A DNA stretch of 64,000 nucleotides from Plazaster borealis. Lineage: Eukaryota; Echinodermata; Asteroidea; Forcipulatida; Labidiasteridae. The notes beneath the pieces are model-generated. The model made no database searches and was not told the origin of the DNA. It saw only the letters and a program-made list of their open reading frames with translations. The stretch covers positions 5,917,647 to 5,981,646 of the forward strand of contig CM037470.1 of assembly GCA_021014325.1 (NCBI GenBank), read 5' to 3'. The position numbers and the translations under genes are program-made. How positions within the stretch are numbered: position 1 is the first letter of the stretch; each line of letters opens with the position of its first letter. Positions 43,301-52,700 of the stretch are shown piece by piece.

Positions 43301-46300
43301 ATTATTAACCGTTCAGCGCTTACAGTAAGCAAATGAGTGATGTAACAATGCAAAATTGCAGGGAGATACAAGCAAATTGTGGGCCATTATGCACAGATTG
43401 TAGCCAATTTATAATCAAACTCACAAAAATCATTTAAATAAGTCATCATTTCAAATGCTCCAGATTGCAAAGTGACAGATGATCTGTTAAAAACCAACAA
43501 ACTGATCAAGTTAAAACAATTCAGAGGACATGGTTTCGAATTCTGCGTGCTTCTTCCAAACGTCCAAATTTTGGAGATAAAATCCTTAAACTATCTCAGC
43601 TCCCTTGTGAGTAAACAGGGCCTGTGCTGCCAAATATGTAGTGCACTAGCTAAATCAATCTCAAGAACCATCTCTGCCCTCACAGGTACCATTCACTCTT
43701 GGGTGAAGAGTTCTAAGCAATTATAGTTAAGTGTCTTGTTCAAGGACACAAGAGTCATGACCGGGATTCGAACCCACACTCTGATAACTTAACCACCAGA
43801 ACTTGAGTCTGATGCACTAAACCGCTCGGCTATGACACAATCTATGAGCATATGAAATCCATACAATACTCACCTGTATTGACTCTTTCTCTTTTTGTCT
43901 TTGTTGTTCTGCTGCAATACGCTCTTGGTGTGTCATCACACGAGCTGCGTTGATAATCCGCTGGTATTCACCGTATGGTAACACAACTGACTGACCAGAC
44001 GGATCATCTTGAGGTACACTGTAGGGCGGTGTATCAACAGGGCGGGGCAGAAACAGGGCAAGGCAGGGAATGGGAGGGGCAAGGAACAAGGAATGGGAGG
44101 GAAGAAGAGTTCAAGATTTATTAATACAAATAATAAAAGCTCATTATTTTGTCAACAGGTATGCAGAGCTATTTGAATTAAGAGACCCATTTATATCGTA
44201 CCAGAGATAGTATGCCAATTTGAAAAGTTACTATTGCTCACATATAGACTTTTATTTCACTCTTAATTTTGTACTGGTATTTGTGGTAGGTTGTCTGTAA
44301 TATGATTGCGCCACCTCCCCTTTTGGAAGCTATGGTCATTTTGGTGCATGATGCTTGCAGTCGTTATTGTCTCTAAAGGCTTAAAATCTCTTTTGGGAGA
44401 AGTGTTGGTTCTGAGAAGAACCAGGGTTGAGATAAACTATGAGAACAGTTTCAAACATTGTTATCTCCTGAAGACGAGTATAGCATACTGTTTGAAGCAC
44501 AGAGACTCTACTGTATCCCAAAAGATTCTAACCGACTCAGGTGCTTTAAAGGGTGACTACCATAGAAGGCCTGTGGCTGTACATGGAAATATGAACTCTA
44601 ACCCAACTACTGCACACGCTCAAACGCCGGGCGTCACATTACAATAATAACATAATAATGGCGTCCTTTGTGTTGTGACGACTAGCGCTCATGCATTCAG
44701 TAACTGGGTTAGAGCTAATAATTCCATGTACAATGCCAGGCCTGCTATGATCGAAGACCGATGTCGATCACTTCGTACCCAAGTCACTTCCTACCCAAGT
44801 TACTTCTTACCCAAAATATCATACCCAAGTCACTTCGTACCCAAGTCACTTCAAACCTCAATATTGTCTGACTTTGACCGATGTGGCCGGCCCGCCAGCA
44901 TTCGAACTGGACAAAAGACCTTTCCGGACAAAGTCACGGGGGTGCATGATTATCTGTGTGTCAATCACTCTCAGGCGCCTACATTCCTACCGATTATACG
45001 TACACCGTTTGAAAGTCATTCTTTCCCCCACCCCGTAAATTACTACGTTTTCTGTAAATTACTACATTTTTCTGTATGAAGGTCATTCCCCCCCCTGTAA
45101 ATTATTACGTTTGCTGTTTTAAATGCAAGGCAATGAATGATGAAAACGTGATGTTGTAGTGAATTGTGTATAGCATGATTATCCCCTGTTTTAACAATCG
45201 TACCGAAGTCATGGCATACGTGTATGGCGTGACTTGGGTACGAAGTGACTTGGGTACGAAGTGACCGACATTCGCTATGATCATGACGACAATCCCCCTT
45301 TAATTTAAGCTTTGGTTGTAACCTTTCATATTTCAAAAGCCTTTCAAGTCCAACGAAATCCATTCCAAATATCACACGTGAGCTTACATTAAATTTCTGA
45401 TCAGGTCTTTTGTGATGACTTGGACGGTTTCTTTCTTTTTCTGCGTTCTTCTTCTTTGCCCACCAGCCGACTGCGTCTGAAGCACAGCTTCCTCGGAATT
45501 GGTCCCATTCTGTCGTTGTTTGGCGTTTGGAGCAGCACCAAAGAGTGACTCATCCACTGAAGAGTTTTTGCTGACGGTGAAGTACTTTCTGGTATTTGCA
45601 TGGCGGGAACCGGTGCTACCAGCCGACTGCGTACTGAGTACACTGCGAGGCTAAATGAAGAGAATTTAAAGATCAATGAAAACATTTTGAGTGAAAAACT
45701 ATCCTAAAACTGCTGATGTTTGGAGATTCCAATATCTGTGGCGTTCTTTTGTGAATGCTGCTGCCAGATATGCTGTTGGTACCCGCTGTCACCTCGCTAA
45801 CCCTAAACATGATGGATTCGACAATCTTGATAAAATACTGTGATAGTGTTTTCCGGTTTTCTCAAACTCAACATAGGCCTATTCAAAAGTTGCGATAATT
45901 GTAAACTTCCATCCTCCAGATGGCCGGTAGGCAACTGTTGGGAGGATGGAGGGTTACAATTATCGCAACTACTAGCCTATATTCAACTGAAACATTCACA
46001 GGTGACCTAAATTCAACCACCCCACTACAAAACAGAATAAAAGACAAACATTAGCCATCCAAGGGAAATATTTCTTATCTACATCATCGTCTTGCATGTT
46101 GTGCAACTGCAAGCTAAATAAATTACGAATAATCAAGCTCGTTTGCAATGCTTCACGACTTGTGTTTATGGTTATGACGGTAACAAGAAATTGTGATTTT
46201 GTGTCTCGACAACAAGCTAAAATCGTCAGAACAAATTGTTAATTTCTGCTCCAAAGATCGTCAAATCTAAATACAATTAACGACCCAAAAACTTTGATGA

Positions 46301-46318
46301 ATTGGAGGTACTTACCAT
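37359..46318 (-). CDS. CFAP45: CFAP45, cilia- and flagella-associated protein 45 (complete)
   Basis: Coding exons in transcript order: 46318-46316 (ATG only), 45650-45388, 44018-43874, 42866-42696, 41957-41779, 40321-40192, 39793-39563, 39083-38860, 38157-37933, 37434-37359 (stop TAG). All junctions are GT-AG with agreeing phases; total 548 aa, against about 551 in human. Diagnostic motifs are SSVDESLFGA near the N-terminus, ILNAKCHAIRDAQILEK, REAEFEAEQERI and EKEKEIARLRAMQ in the middle, and GVPEKYCAEVERR at the end. The protein is almost all charged coiled coil. In other animals CFAP45 is a microtubule inner protein of ciliary doublets, needed for normal beating. The next gene starts divergently 391 bp away. 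Confidence 0.96.
37620..37777. mobile_element. arm of a TTAA-ended palindromic repeat (empty site for the foldback element)
   Basis: AGGCCTGCTATGATCATGAC followed by a CCCCC run and TTTAA matches the sequence on both sides of the element at 44753-45274, here without interruption. The left half of the palindrome is not recognisable. Confidence 0.7.
38291..38597. repeat. tandem duplication of ~153 bp in CFAP45 intron
   Basis: Two copies starting CACCGGCAATCGCGGACCCT and ending in CCTACCCACACACACA. Each copy also contains TGTGATAGCAACCGTGGACC twice. Confidence 0.85.
39160..39460 (-). mobile_element. two tRNA-like SINE fragments, minus strand
   Basis: 39165-39240 is the complement of the first SINE head (ACACAAGTGTCACGACCGGG). 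39300-39460 is the complement of the second family (TCGGGTGGGATTCGGACCCA, TCTTACCACTAGACCACCGA). Both lie in a CFAP45 intron in the gene's sense direction. Confidence 0.75.
40370..41130. repeat. inverted repeat enclosing ~600 bp in CFAP45 intron
   Basis: GTACCACGAACCGACCTAAC at 40436-40455 is the perfect complement of GTTAGGTCGGTTCGTGGTAC near 41041. Similarity continues outward into ACAATTCGT / ACGAATTTGT. Several TAGGTCACTTCGTG motifs lie between. Probably a non-autonomous DNA element. Confidence 0.55.
41196..41333. mobile_element. palindromic MITE (GGGCCCAATTTCATGG family)
   Basis: Ends GGGCCCAATTTCATGGCACT and AGTGCCATGAAATTGGGCCC are perfectly inverted; TGCTTACC and AATTCTGCGCTTACG extend the stem to about 45 bp. 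Confidence 0.85.
41440..41705 (-). mobile_element. tRNA-headed SINE, minus strand
   Basis: Complement of the type 2 family: CAGGACACAAGTGTCGTGAC, CACTGATCAGAAACACCAGA, GCTCAGCCACGACAC. It lies just downstream (+ coordinates: left) of the CFAP45 exon at 41779. Confidence 0.78.
42200..42645 (+). pseudogene. LINE remnant, second family
   Basis: The frame includes VKGWDQRFKLFPTV and, after a frame change, WNSLPTACFSPPFYN. The minus-strand fragment at 54655-54985 is related (VRGWDQRYNLFPTV, FPRTASLCNSLPGACFSP). Both are decayed reverse transcriptase tails. Confidence 0.65.
43018..43312 (+). pseudogene. CR1/L2-type LINE tail remnant
   Basis: Translates as KHGERSFQFAGPHLWNNLPL then HKTFLFKSAYM and a stop. 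It ends GGCGCTATATAAATACAGC plus (ATT)n, the same 3' signature as the SINEs. Confidence 0.75.
43590..43845 (-). mobile_element. tRNA-headed SINE, body type 1, minus strand
   Basis: Complement of the type 1 family: CATCTCTGCCCTCACAGGTA, CATGACCGGGATTCGAACCC, AACCGCTCGGCTATGACAC. It sits beside the CFAP45 exon at 43874. Confidence 0.82.
44546..45303. mobile_element. TTAA-ended palindromic repeat hosting the foldback element
   Basis: Left arm 44546-44640 (AGGCCTGTGGCTGTACATGG) is the complement of the arm at 37620-37777; right arm 44690-44752 plus 45275-45303 is in the same sense as it. TTAA lies at both ends. The foldback element interrupts the right arm. Confidence 0.6.
44753..45274. mobile_element. 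foldback element copy 1, inverted arrays of a ~16-bp unit, 8-bp TSD
   Basis: 522 bp. Left end CGATGTCGATCACTTCGTAC followed by repeats of CCCAAGTCACTTCGTA; right end is the complement (TGACTTGGGTACGAAGTGAC, then CGACATTCG). It is flanked by CTATGATC at 44745-44752 and 45275-45282. The interior shares GTGGCCGGCCCGCC and CGAACTGGACAAAAGACCT with copy 2. No coding capacity. Confidence 0.8.
45712..46030. mobile_element. TAGGGTCATAG-family MITE remnant with an inner hairpin
   Basis: GTTGGTACCCGCTGTCACCT and CAACTGAAACATTCACAGG match the family. A hairpin at 45872-45984 (TTGCGATAATTGTAA and TTACAATTATCGCAA, plus CCATCCTCC and GGAGGATGG) interrupts it. Confidence 0.7.
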
Positions 46319-46470
46319 TTTATTTGTTCTTGGCTTTTCAGTTTCAAACAGCTTTTAATTAATGTTTTTTGCTAGAAGTTTTATTGCAGATTTCGATGAG
46401 TGCCGTGCTATTATTGTGTTGTCCTTCTTTTTCGGTCCTGAAGATCAAACACAACGTCCGCATGCGCGAA
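46316..46470 (-). other. CFAP45: CFAP45 first exon: 5' UTR plus a single start codon
   Basis: The minus-strand ATG (46318-46316) is followed directly by GTAAGTACC, a near-perfect donor. The next exon begins with CCT CGC AGT (Pro-Arg-Ser) after a clean TTTAG acceptor. Human CFAP45 also begins Met-Pro, which supports this start. The 5' boundary of the exon is not visible and is placed only approximately. Confidence 0.75.
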
Positions 46471-46640
46471 AACTATTTACGGGACCGTCGCTTAGATACG
46501 AGACGTGAAGCGCATACTCTCGCGTGACTCACCGAGATTTAGTTCTGACAAGATTCTGGGCTCGAGTGAAAGAGGTCAAAGTTCATAACTAAGAGCTGCA
46601 TGTGTTCGCAAAAAAGTCGACTTGTTATTCAACGTGTGAG
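46440..46640. promoter_or_regulatory. presumed bidirectional promoter of CFAP45 and MRPL39
   Basis: The two start codons are 391 bp apart and point away from each other. The stretch is rich in CpG compared with its surroundings. At 46457-46468 TCCGCATGCGCG matches, on the minus strand, the NRF-1 consensus YGCGCAYGCGCR with one mismatch. NRF-1 commonly drives mitochondrial protein genes, which fits MRPL39. No TATA box was seen. Inference from sequence only. Confidence 0.5.
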
Positions 46641-46709
46641 TGTGACCGCATCTCCAACTTTATACAGGGTTTTCTTTGGCTGCGGACACAATTAAAGTTG
46701 GAAAACACC

Positions 46710-46758
46710 ATGAAGTGGATGAGACATACGTTATTTGTCAGTCGTTTTGCGTGTAGAT
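46710..46758 (+). CDS. MRPL39: MRPL39 first coding exon (mitochondrial presequence)
   Basis: 49 nt: 16 codons plus one base, followed by GTAAGT. It joins in phase 1 to 49686 (TGT Cys, then ATG TCA). The peptide is short, Arg/Lys/Phe-containing and free of Asp/Glu. The ATG at 49688, just inside the second exon, is an alternative start that would lack a presequence. A 2.9-kb intron with the second copy of the foldback element follows. Confidence 0.75.
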
Positions 46759-49700
46759 GTAAGTTTTTTGATGTAATTGCGAGCTAACCCCATTTTTCCA
46801 TATTTTTTAGCAACGGTGCTCATTCTCTGCCCAGATTCCGGACATACCACCACTATCACTTTTGTTGACCATGTTGACTGTTTTGTAAACTTCTATAGAT
46901 CTGCCATTTCTTATTCTACTAAGCTAAGGAATAGAAACCGTTATTTATAATTTATAAAAAAAATTAATGTTTAAAGATGATCTTAACCATGTTAACTTGA
47001 ACTAAACTTATTAAAATTTTGATTATTTGATTTTTTGTTCTTCAAAATCTTATTCTGACTCTGACCATGCCAGGATGCTGACTGAGGGTTCTGAGCAGCA
47101 ATCATGCAATACACTAGCTATGTTAGAGGTCGCGCGATATTGACATTTTCTATTCTGGCCGCACACAAAAAAGAGGTTTTTAAAATTAATGTTACTTCGA
47201 CCTAACATGCTGTCTGAGCTTCAAATTACTCCTGTAGGTCAATAAAACTCTCTTCTTTCATAATCCTTTTGAAAAAAGGCACAAATTTACCTCACTTTTT
47301 CAAGCATCAAAAAGATTCAGAGCATGGTCACCGACGCGACTACCGCGAGCGCAGCCATTTTTGAACTTTTTTGAAAGAAAAATGTGGTCACCGTTTTTCA
47401 ATAAATACCGCCCTCTCTTGACTTCTACCCCCAAAATAACGCCATCTATTGATAGAAAGAGGATTAGGAAGGTTACAGTGCTTTTTTCCCCGTCTCAATC
47501 GGTGAAGAAATAAGGTTTTTATGTATTTTTTTACCATTTTGGGCCAAATTTTGACTAAATTTCCCATTTTAAAGGAATGTATACATTCAGCGACGGTGGG
47601 GTATGCTGTCAAACCTATATCAGTTTAATCCTTGTCCATTTTTGAGTATGAAAAGTTGGATTTTGTTCCAGCGCGAGGTCGCGCATGCAATTTACGGAGG
47701 TTTTAATTAAACCAAGTACTCGGTAAAATCTCATTAGAGATAGGGCTGGTAAGCTTTAGTAGTGTGGGTGGTCTTAATTTAACAATTTCTGTACCTCAGT
47801 CGGCGGCCAGAAGGGTGCCGCGTGTTTGTTGTCTTTTGGAAGGCATAACTCATTAACGAAAGCACCCATGACAGTGGGGTTTGCACCATTGAATTTCTCC
47901 TGAGGAGACCTTTAATTTGATGTTAAATTTTAATATATTTGATAAAAAGAAATTTTTACTATAACATAGCTAAATACACTACGTCTACTGTCTTTCCTCT
48001 TCACTTCACTATGTTACACCAAAAACCTAACTTATTTACCCAAATAAATCATACCAATGGTTTAAGTTAACACTAAAACAAATAAGTTAATTGTTGTAAT
48101 TGTTGTATAATAAAATTTCGATTTTGGGATTTTTTTAAAATTAATGTTCTTTTAATACAAATTAATTAAACTTGTTAAACATTTAACTTCCGGGCGTGCC
48201 AGGTTGGACCTGTTAATTAAGATATTTTTTAATTACCACTTCTGTACTGAGTCTGTAGTCTCACTATGTACACCCCCAAACGACGTTTTTAAATTTTAGT
48301 GAGGTCCTGTATAATTGAATGTCGGTCACTTCGTACCCAAGTCACTTCGTACCCAAGTCACTTCGTACCCAAGTCACTTCGTACCCAAAATATCATACCC
48401 AGGTCACTTCGTACCCAAGTCACTTCGTATCCAAGTCACTTCGTACCCAAAATATCATACCCAGGTCACTTCGTACCCAAGTCACTTCGTACCCAAGTCA
48501 CTTTGTACCTCAATTGTCTGAGTCATGTGGCCGGCCCGCCGCGGACGGCAGTCGAACTGGACAAAAGACCTCTCAGAGTTCAATGTGAATCCGGTTTAAA
48601 ATTTGGGGGAAGGGAGGTGGTCTAGGGTGATGGTTTTTGTTAAAGAAATGTGGAAATATCATCGTTGAAATGCCCCGTGATGGCCGAGAAACACACAACT
48701 AAAATTTTCAGGGTGATGCTGACGTACGGGGGTGCGAGGAGTTCCGGTTATATTTTATGCAAAATTATAACATCGTACTCATAAACACATCGCTCTCGCT
48801 GCACAATTTTTTTCTTTTCTATGAATCTTTTCTGATCATAATATAAAAATTAAACCCGATCCAATAAATTTGTTAGAAAAACCCAAAAACCAACAGGACA
48901 CTTTACACGGAGGTTGATTTTAACAATCGTACCCAAGTCACGTCATACGCGTATGACTTGACTTGGGTACGAAGTGACTTGGGTACGAAGTGACTTTGGT
49001 ACAAAGTGACTTGGGTACGAAGTGACCTGGGTACAAAGTGACCTGGGTACGAAGTGACTGACATCGGTATAATTCACAAGCCCAATGTCTAGTTTTACCC
49101 CAGTTAATTTGTTTACCCCTTAAAGGCACTGAACACGTTTGGAAATTGTCAAAGACCAGTGTTCTCACTTGGATCCCAACATATGCATAAAATAAGAAGC
49201 CTTTGAAAATTTGGGCTCAATTGGTCATCGAAGTTGCAAGAAAATGATGAAAGAAAAAACACCCTTGTTGTACAAATTTGTGTGCTTTCAGATTAGGAAT
49301 AAAAACTTCTTGCAAGAAGTTTTTGTTATTTTAGTGAAAAATTACCTCTTTCTCAAAACCTACGTTACTTCAGAAGGAGTCGTTTCCTACAATGTTTCTC
49401 TGTTGCTTGTTACCAAGTAAGTTTTTATGCTAATATTTGTTTTGAGTCATTACCAAACGTGTACGATACCTTTAATATTGCCAATTAGGCTGGCAAGACC
49501 AGTGAGTGTTTCTTAAACCTTAAGTTACTATTATTATCTATTCTCTTGTAAGTTGTAGTATGTAATTTTGTAATTTTTCTGCTGATGAATTTTGTCTTTT
49601 TATCTAGCTTTGTTTTTGAACAATACTGCGGCAACATTGTGCTTTATAATTTTCTTTTATTATTGTTATAATTATATTTTCACAGGTATGTCATCAGAGA

Positions 49701-52700
49701 TGACTGCAACAAACACAGCTGTCACATCCAGGCAAAATGAGGTCTTTGATAAAGAGAAACAGCGACAGTTATCGCTTATCAAAAGAATCGAGAAGATTGA
49801 GGTGGATCATGTGGATCCTAACGATCCGTGTAAATTCATGATGAACAAGTACCTATCAACACCGTACCATGCTGCTATGCGTAAGAACAACTGTTTTGAA
49901 AGGTTTTTCAATTAGATACTAATAATGGTAATAATAATTTGGGAGGCTAATCATCCTTACTTACATCTACAATGTGGTCTGCAGGGTTTTTAGGGTGCCA
50001 TTTGGCACCTTAGGGTGCCATTTGGCACCTTAGGGTGCCATTTGGCACCTTAGGGTGCCATTTGGCACCTTAGGGTGCCATTTGGCACCTTAGGGTGCCA
50101 TTTGGCACCTTACCAAATCGACCCACAGGGCCTATTTGACCACGGAGCACGGCCAGTGTTTAATTTTTACGGAGAGAGGAAAACTTGAGGGCCTGAAAAA
50201 CCCCTCATGGCATGGGAGACAACCAACGATCAACTCTACTCCCATAAATGGCCTCAGCCGGCCGAGTATCGTACCAGGGTCACATTAGTGAGAGGTGAGC
50301 GCTTTATGCTCTAGCCACCTTTATGAAATGAAAGAAATCACGGCTTATTTTCAGATCCACGGCTTCCACTTTTTATTGCTGATAGAAAAAAGGCAAAAGC
50401 TGGTGCAATTTTGTGTGCAACAGTCTTTAGGAGTATGGATGGTACTTCCATCTGGCCCAGATGCTTTTGAAGGGTTAAGACTGTCAAGTTGTTTATCAAC
50501 CCCAGCGTTTCCTAGTAATGTTGGTGATGGAGGGGTACGGGGAAGGGCCCTTATTTGGAGGGTCTTGAGTGGAGTTTTTAGGTAGGACAGTATGAAAGTA
50601 GTTATTTTAGTGACTCAGCTTTGTCACTGTCAGTAGTACATAATTTTGTTTCCCCTGGTCTTGGCCTTGGTGCCCCATCAAAAGTTTCTCATAGACTTTA
50701 AGATTTCCAAATGGAAGTGCCCTTTGCAAATCAATGGCTTTACCCTCTCAAAGATGAAAATCCAGTCCTGATACTGTACTCAGCCATTGCAACTGTTTCT
50801 CACAATGTTATTTTGACTGCATCTTATTCTAGATTTGAATCAGACATACCTCAAGCGTTCAGCAATAGCGATGGTTAACGGCAAGCCTTGGCACATGCTG
50901 CAACCGCTCGTCGAAGACTGCGAGTTGAGGTTTGTCACATTAAAAGATGATGATGTCACAGAGGCGAACCAGGTTTGTAGTAAATTTCTTGCGAAGTAGT
51001 TTTACATTAACTCACAATGTTCACATTCCAATATGGAGCTAAAGTTTACCATGACAAGGCAATGATTTTAAAGGCAGGGTGTACATTTGGTAATTACTCC
51101 ACAAGTCAAAGACCATAAAAACTTACTTGGTAAACAGTACTAGAGAGTTGTTGATATGTGAAGCCTTTCTGCGGCATCTGAAAGTAAACCATTCTATGCA
51201 ACAATGCTGCTTTGTTATTGCAACAAAGCGGCTGTACAAAACGGAGCTCCCACAAGTGATGTAGCGTGAGTGATGAAGTAACAGGGCTGTTCGTGAATCT
51301 TTCTGAAAAGCAGAAGGGTATTCAAAATGATTATTTTTGTTTACAATTAAAATCAGTTTCCTCTCATGTGAATTCAATTTCCTTATTGAGTGAAAACATT
51401 TTAAATAAATTTCAGCAAAGATCACTTGTTGCTGTTTTCGTTCAAGCTGGTCTTTAAAGGGATTGTATACTTTTGGTAACTGGAACCCACCGTTTGTTTC
51501 AATCCCATATAGTTGTAGATATATACCATCAAACTGACCTGGGAAAATTTCATTTCAAAAGGTGGTAGCATTGTTGAGATATTGCCAAAAATCTGGAGCG
51601 GTTACATGTATGTACACGCAGGAAGAATAATCTGCAATTGGAATACACAATCTGAGAAAAGTTTCTGACAGAAACGCTTCTCAGATTCAAATATTTTTTT
51701 GATAAAAACTTATATCTTTTTACATAACCATATCACTTCAAAAATAATATTTCAAAAAATGCTTTATACTATCAGAAGCTGTTGTACTTCAAAGTAAGTT
51801 TTTATTGCCCTTAATTTTATGAGTAATTTTATGAGTAATTACAGCCCTTTAAAACTGCAGTATTTAAATGTCATCTTTCATTATTCTACTTTACAGGCAT
51901 TCTGGAGGTCCTGTTCACACATGATGGGTGCGATCTTACACTCAGCCTTCAAAGATGACGTCAGATTACAGGTAGCTCGCTCACCAGAAATCCCAGGTAA
52001 GATTGAACATCTAGTCCCATATTTTATCAGGATGCTGTTCCGATTACAGGAATGCTACTTCACATTTTGTTATTTTAGTTTTTTGCCTTTCGATTTATTT
52101 GATTGATTAATTGATCTAATTAATATTCAGCATAATTTTGTTTGTGTGTAATTTTTTGTGTTATGGCATGTATGCAAGGAATTTTTCCTCTATGGAAGGA
52201 CCAAGAAACTGAAACTGAGTTTGAAGAAAAAAGGCTCCGCTTATAGTGTAAGCGAAAACTCTGCGCTTACGATTGCAGAAATTCCACGCTTACTGTAAGC
52301 GTGTTTCACAGGTTAGCAAGTAATTGTTGCTTATGTGCGTGCCTTCATCTGGTTTCTAAAGCATTCTTTGCGTACACAGCTAGCAAAGAAATTTGCTGCT
52401 AACCCTGATTGGCAAAAAAACCAAACAATCATATACTTGTGCAGAATTCTGAGGTAAAACAGAGCCATGAAATTGGGGCTTGTTCTTCAGTGAATATTCA
52501 CAACTTTTAAAAACAAATTCTGATTTGTCCGTTCAAGTTTCCAGTGGGTGCTTTGCATATGACGTCGACCTTCCCTTCAAGTGGGAACCAACAAGAGAAG
52601 AGATCATCTGCCTCAATAGGCAGGCCTTTAGCCTTGCTGAGGACAAGGTCAACTTTGAAAGGTTAGAGGTCAGCCGTGAGGTAGCGCTCACCATATTCGA

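Noticed and set aside
49990..50112. Interstitial telomere repeat
   Set aside because: TTAGGG occurs once per 20-bp unit rather than in tandem, so it is not telomeric.
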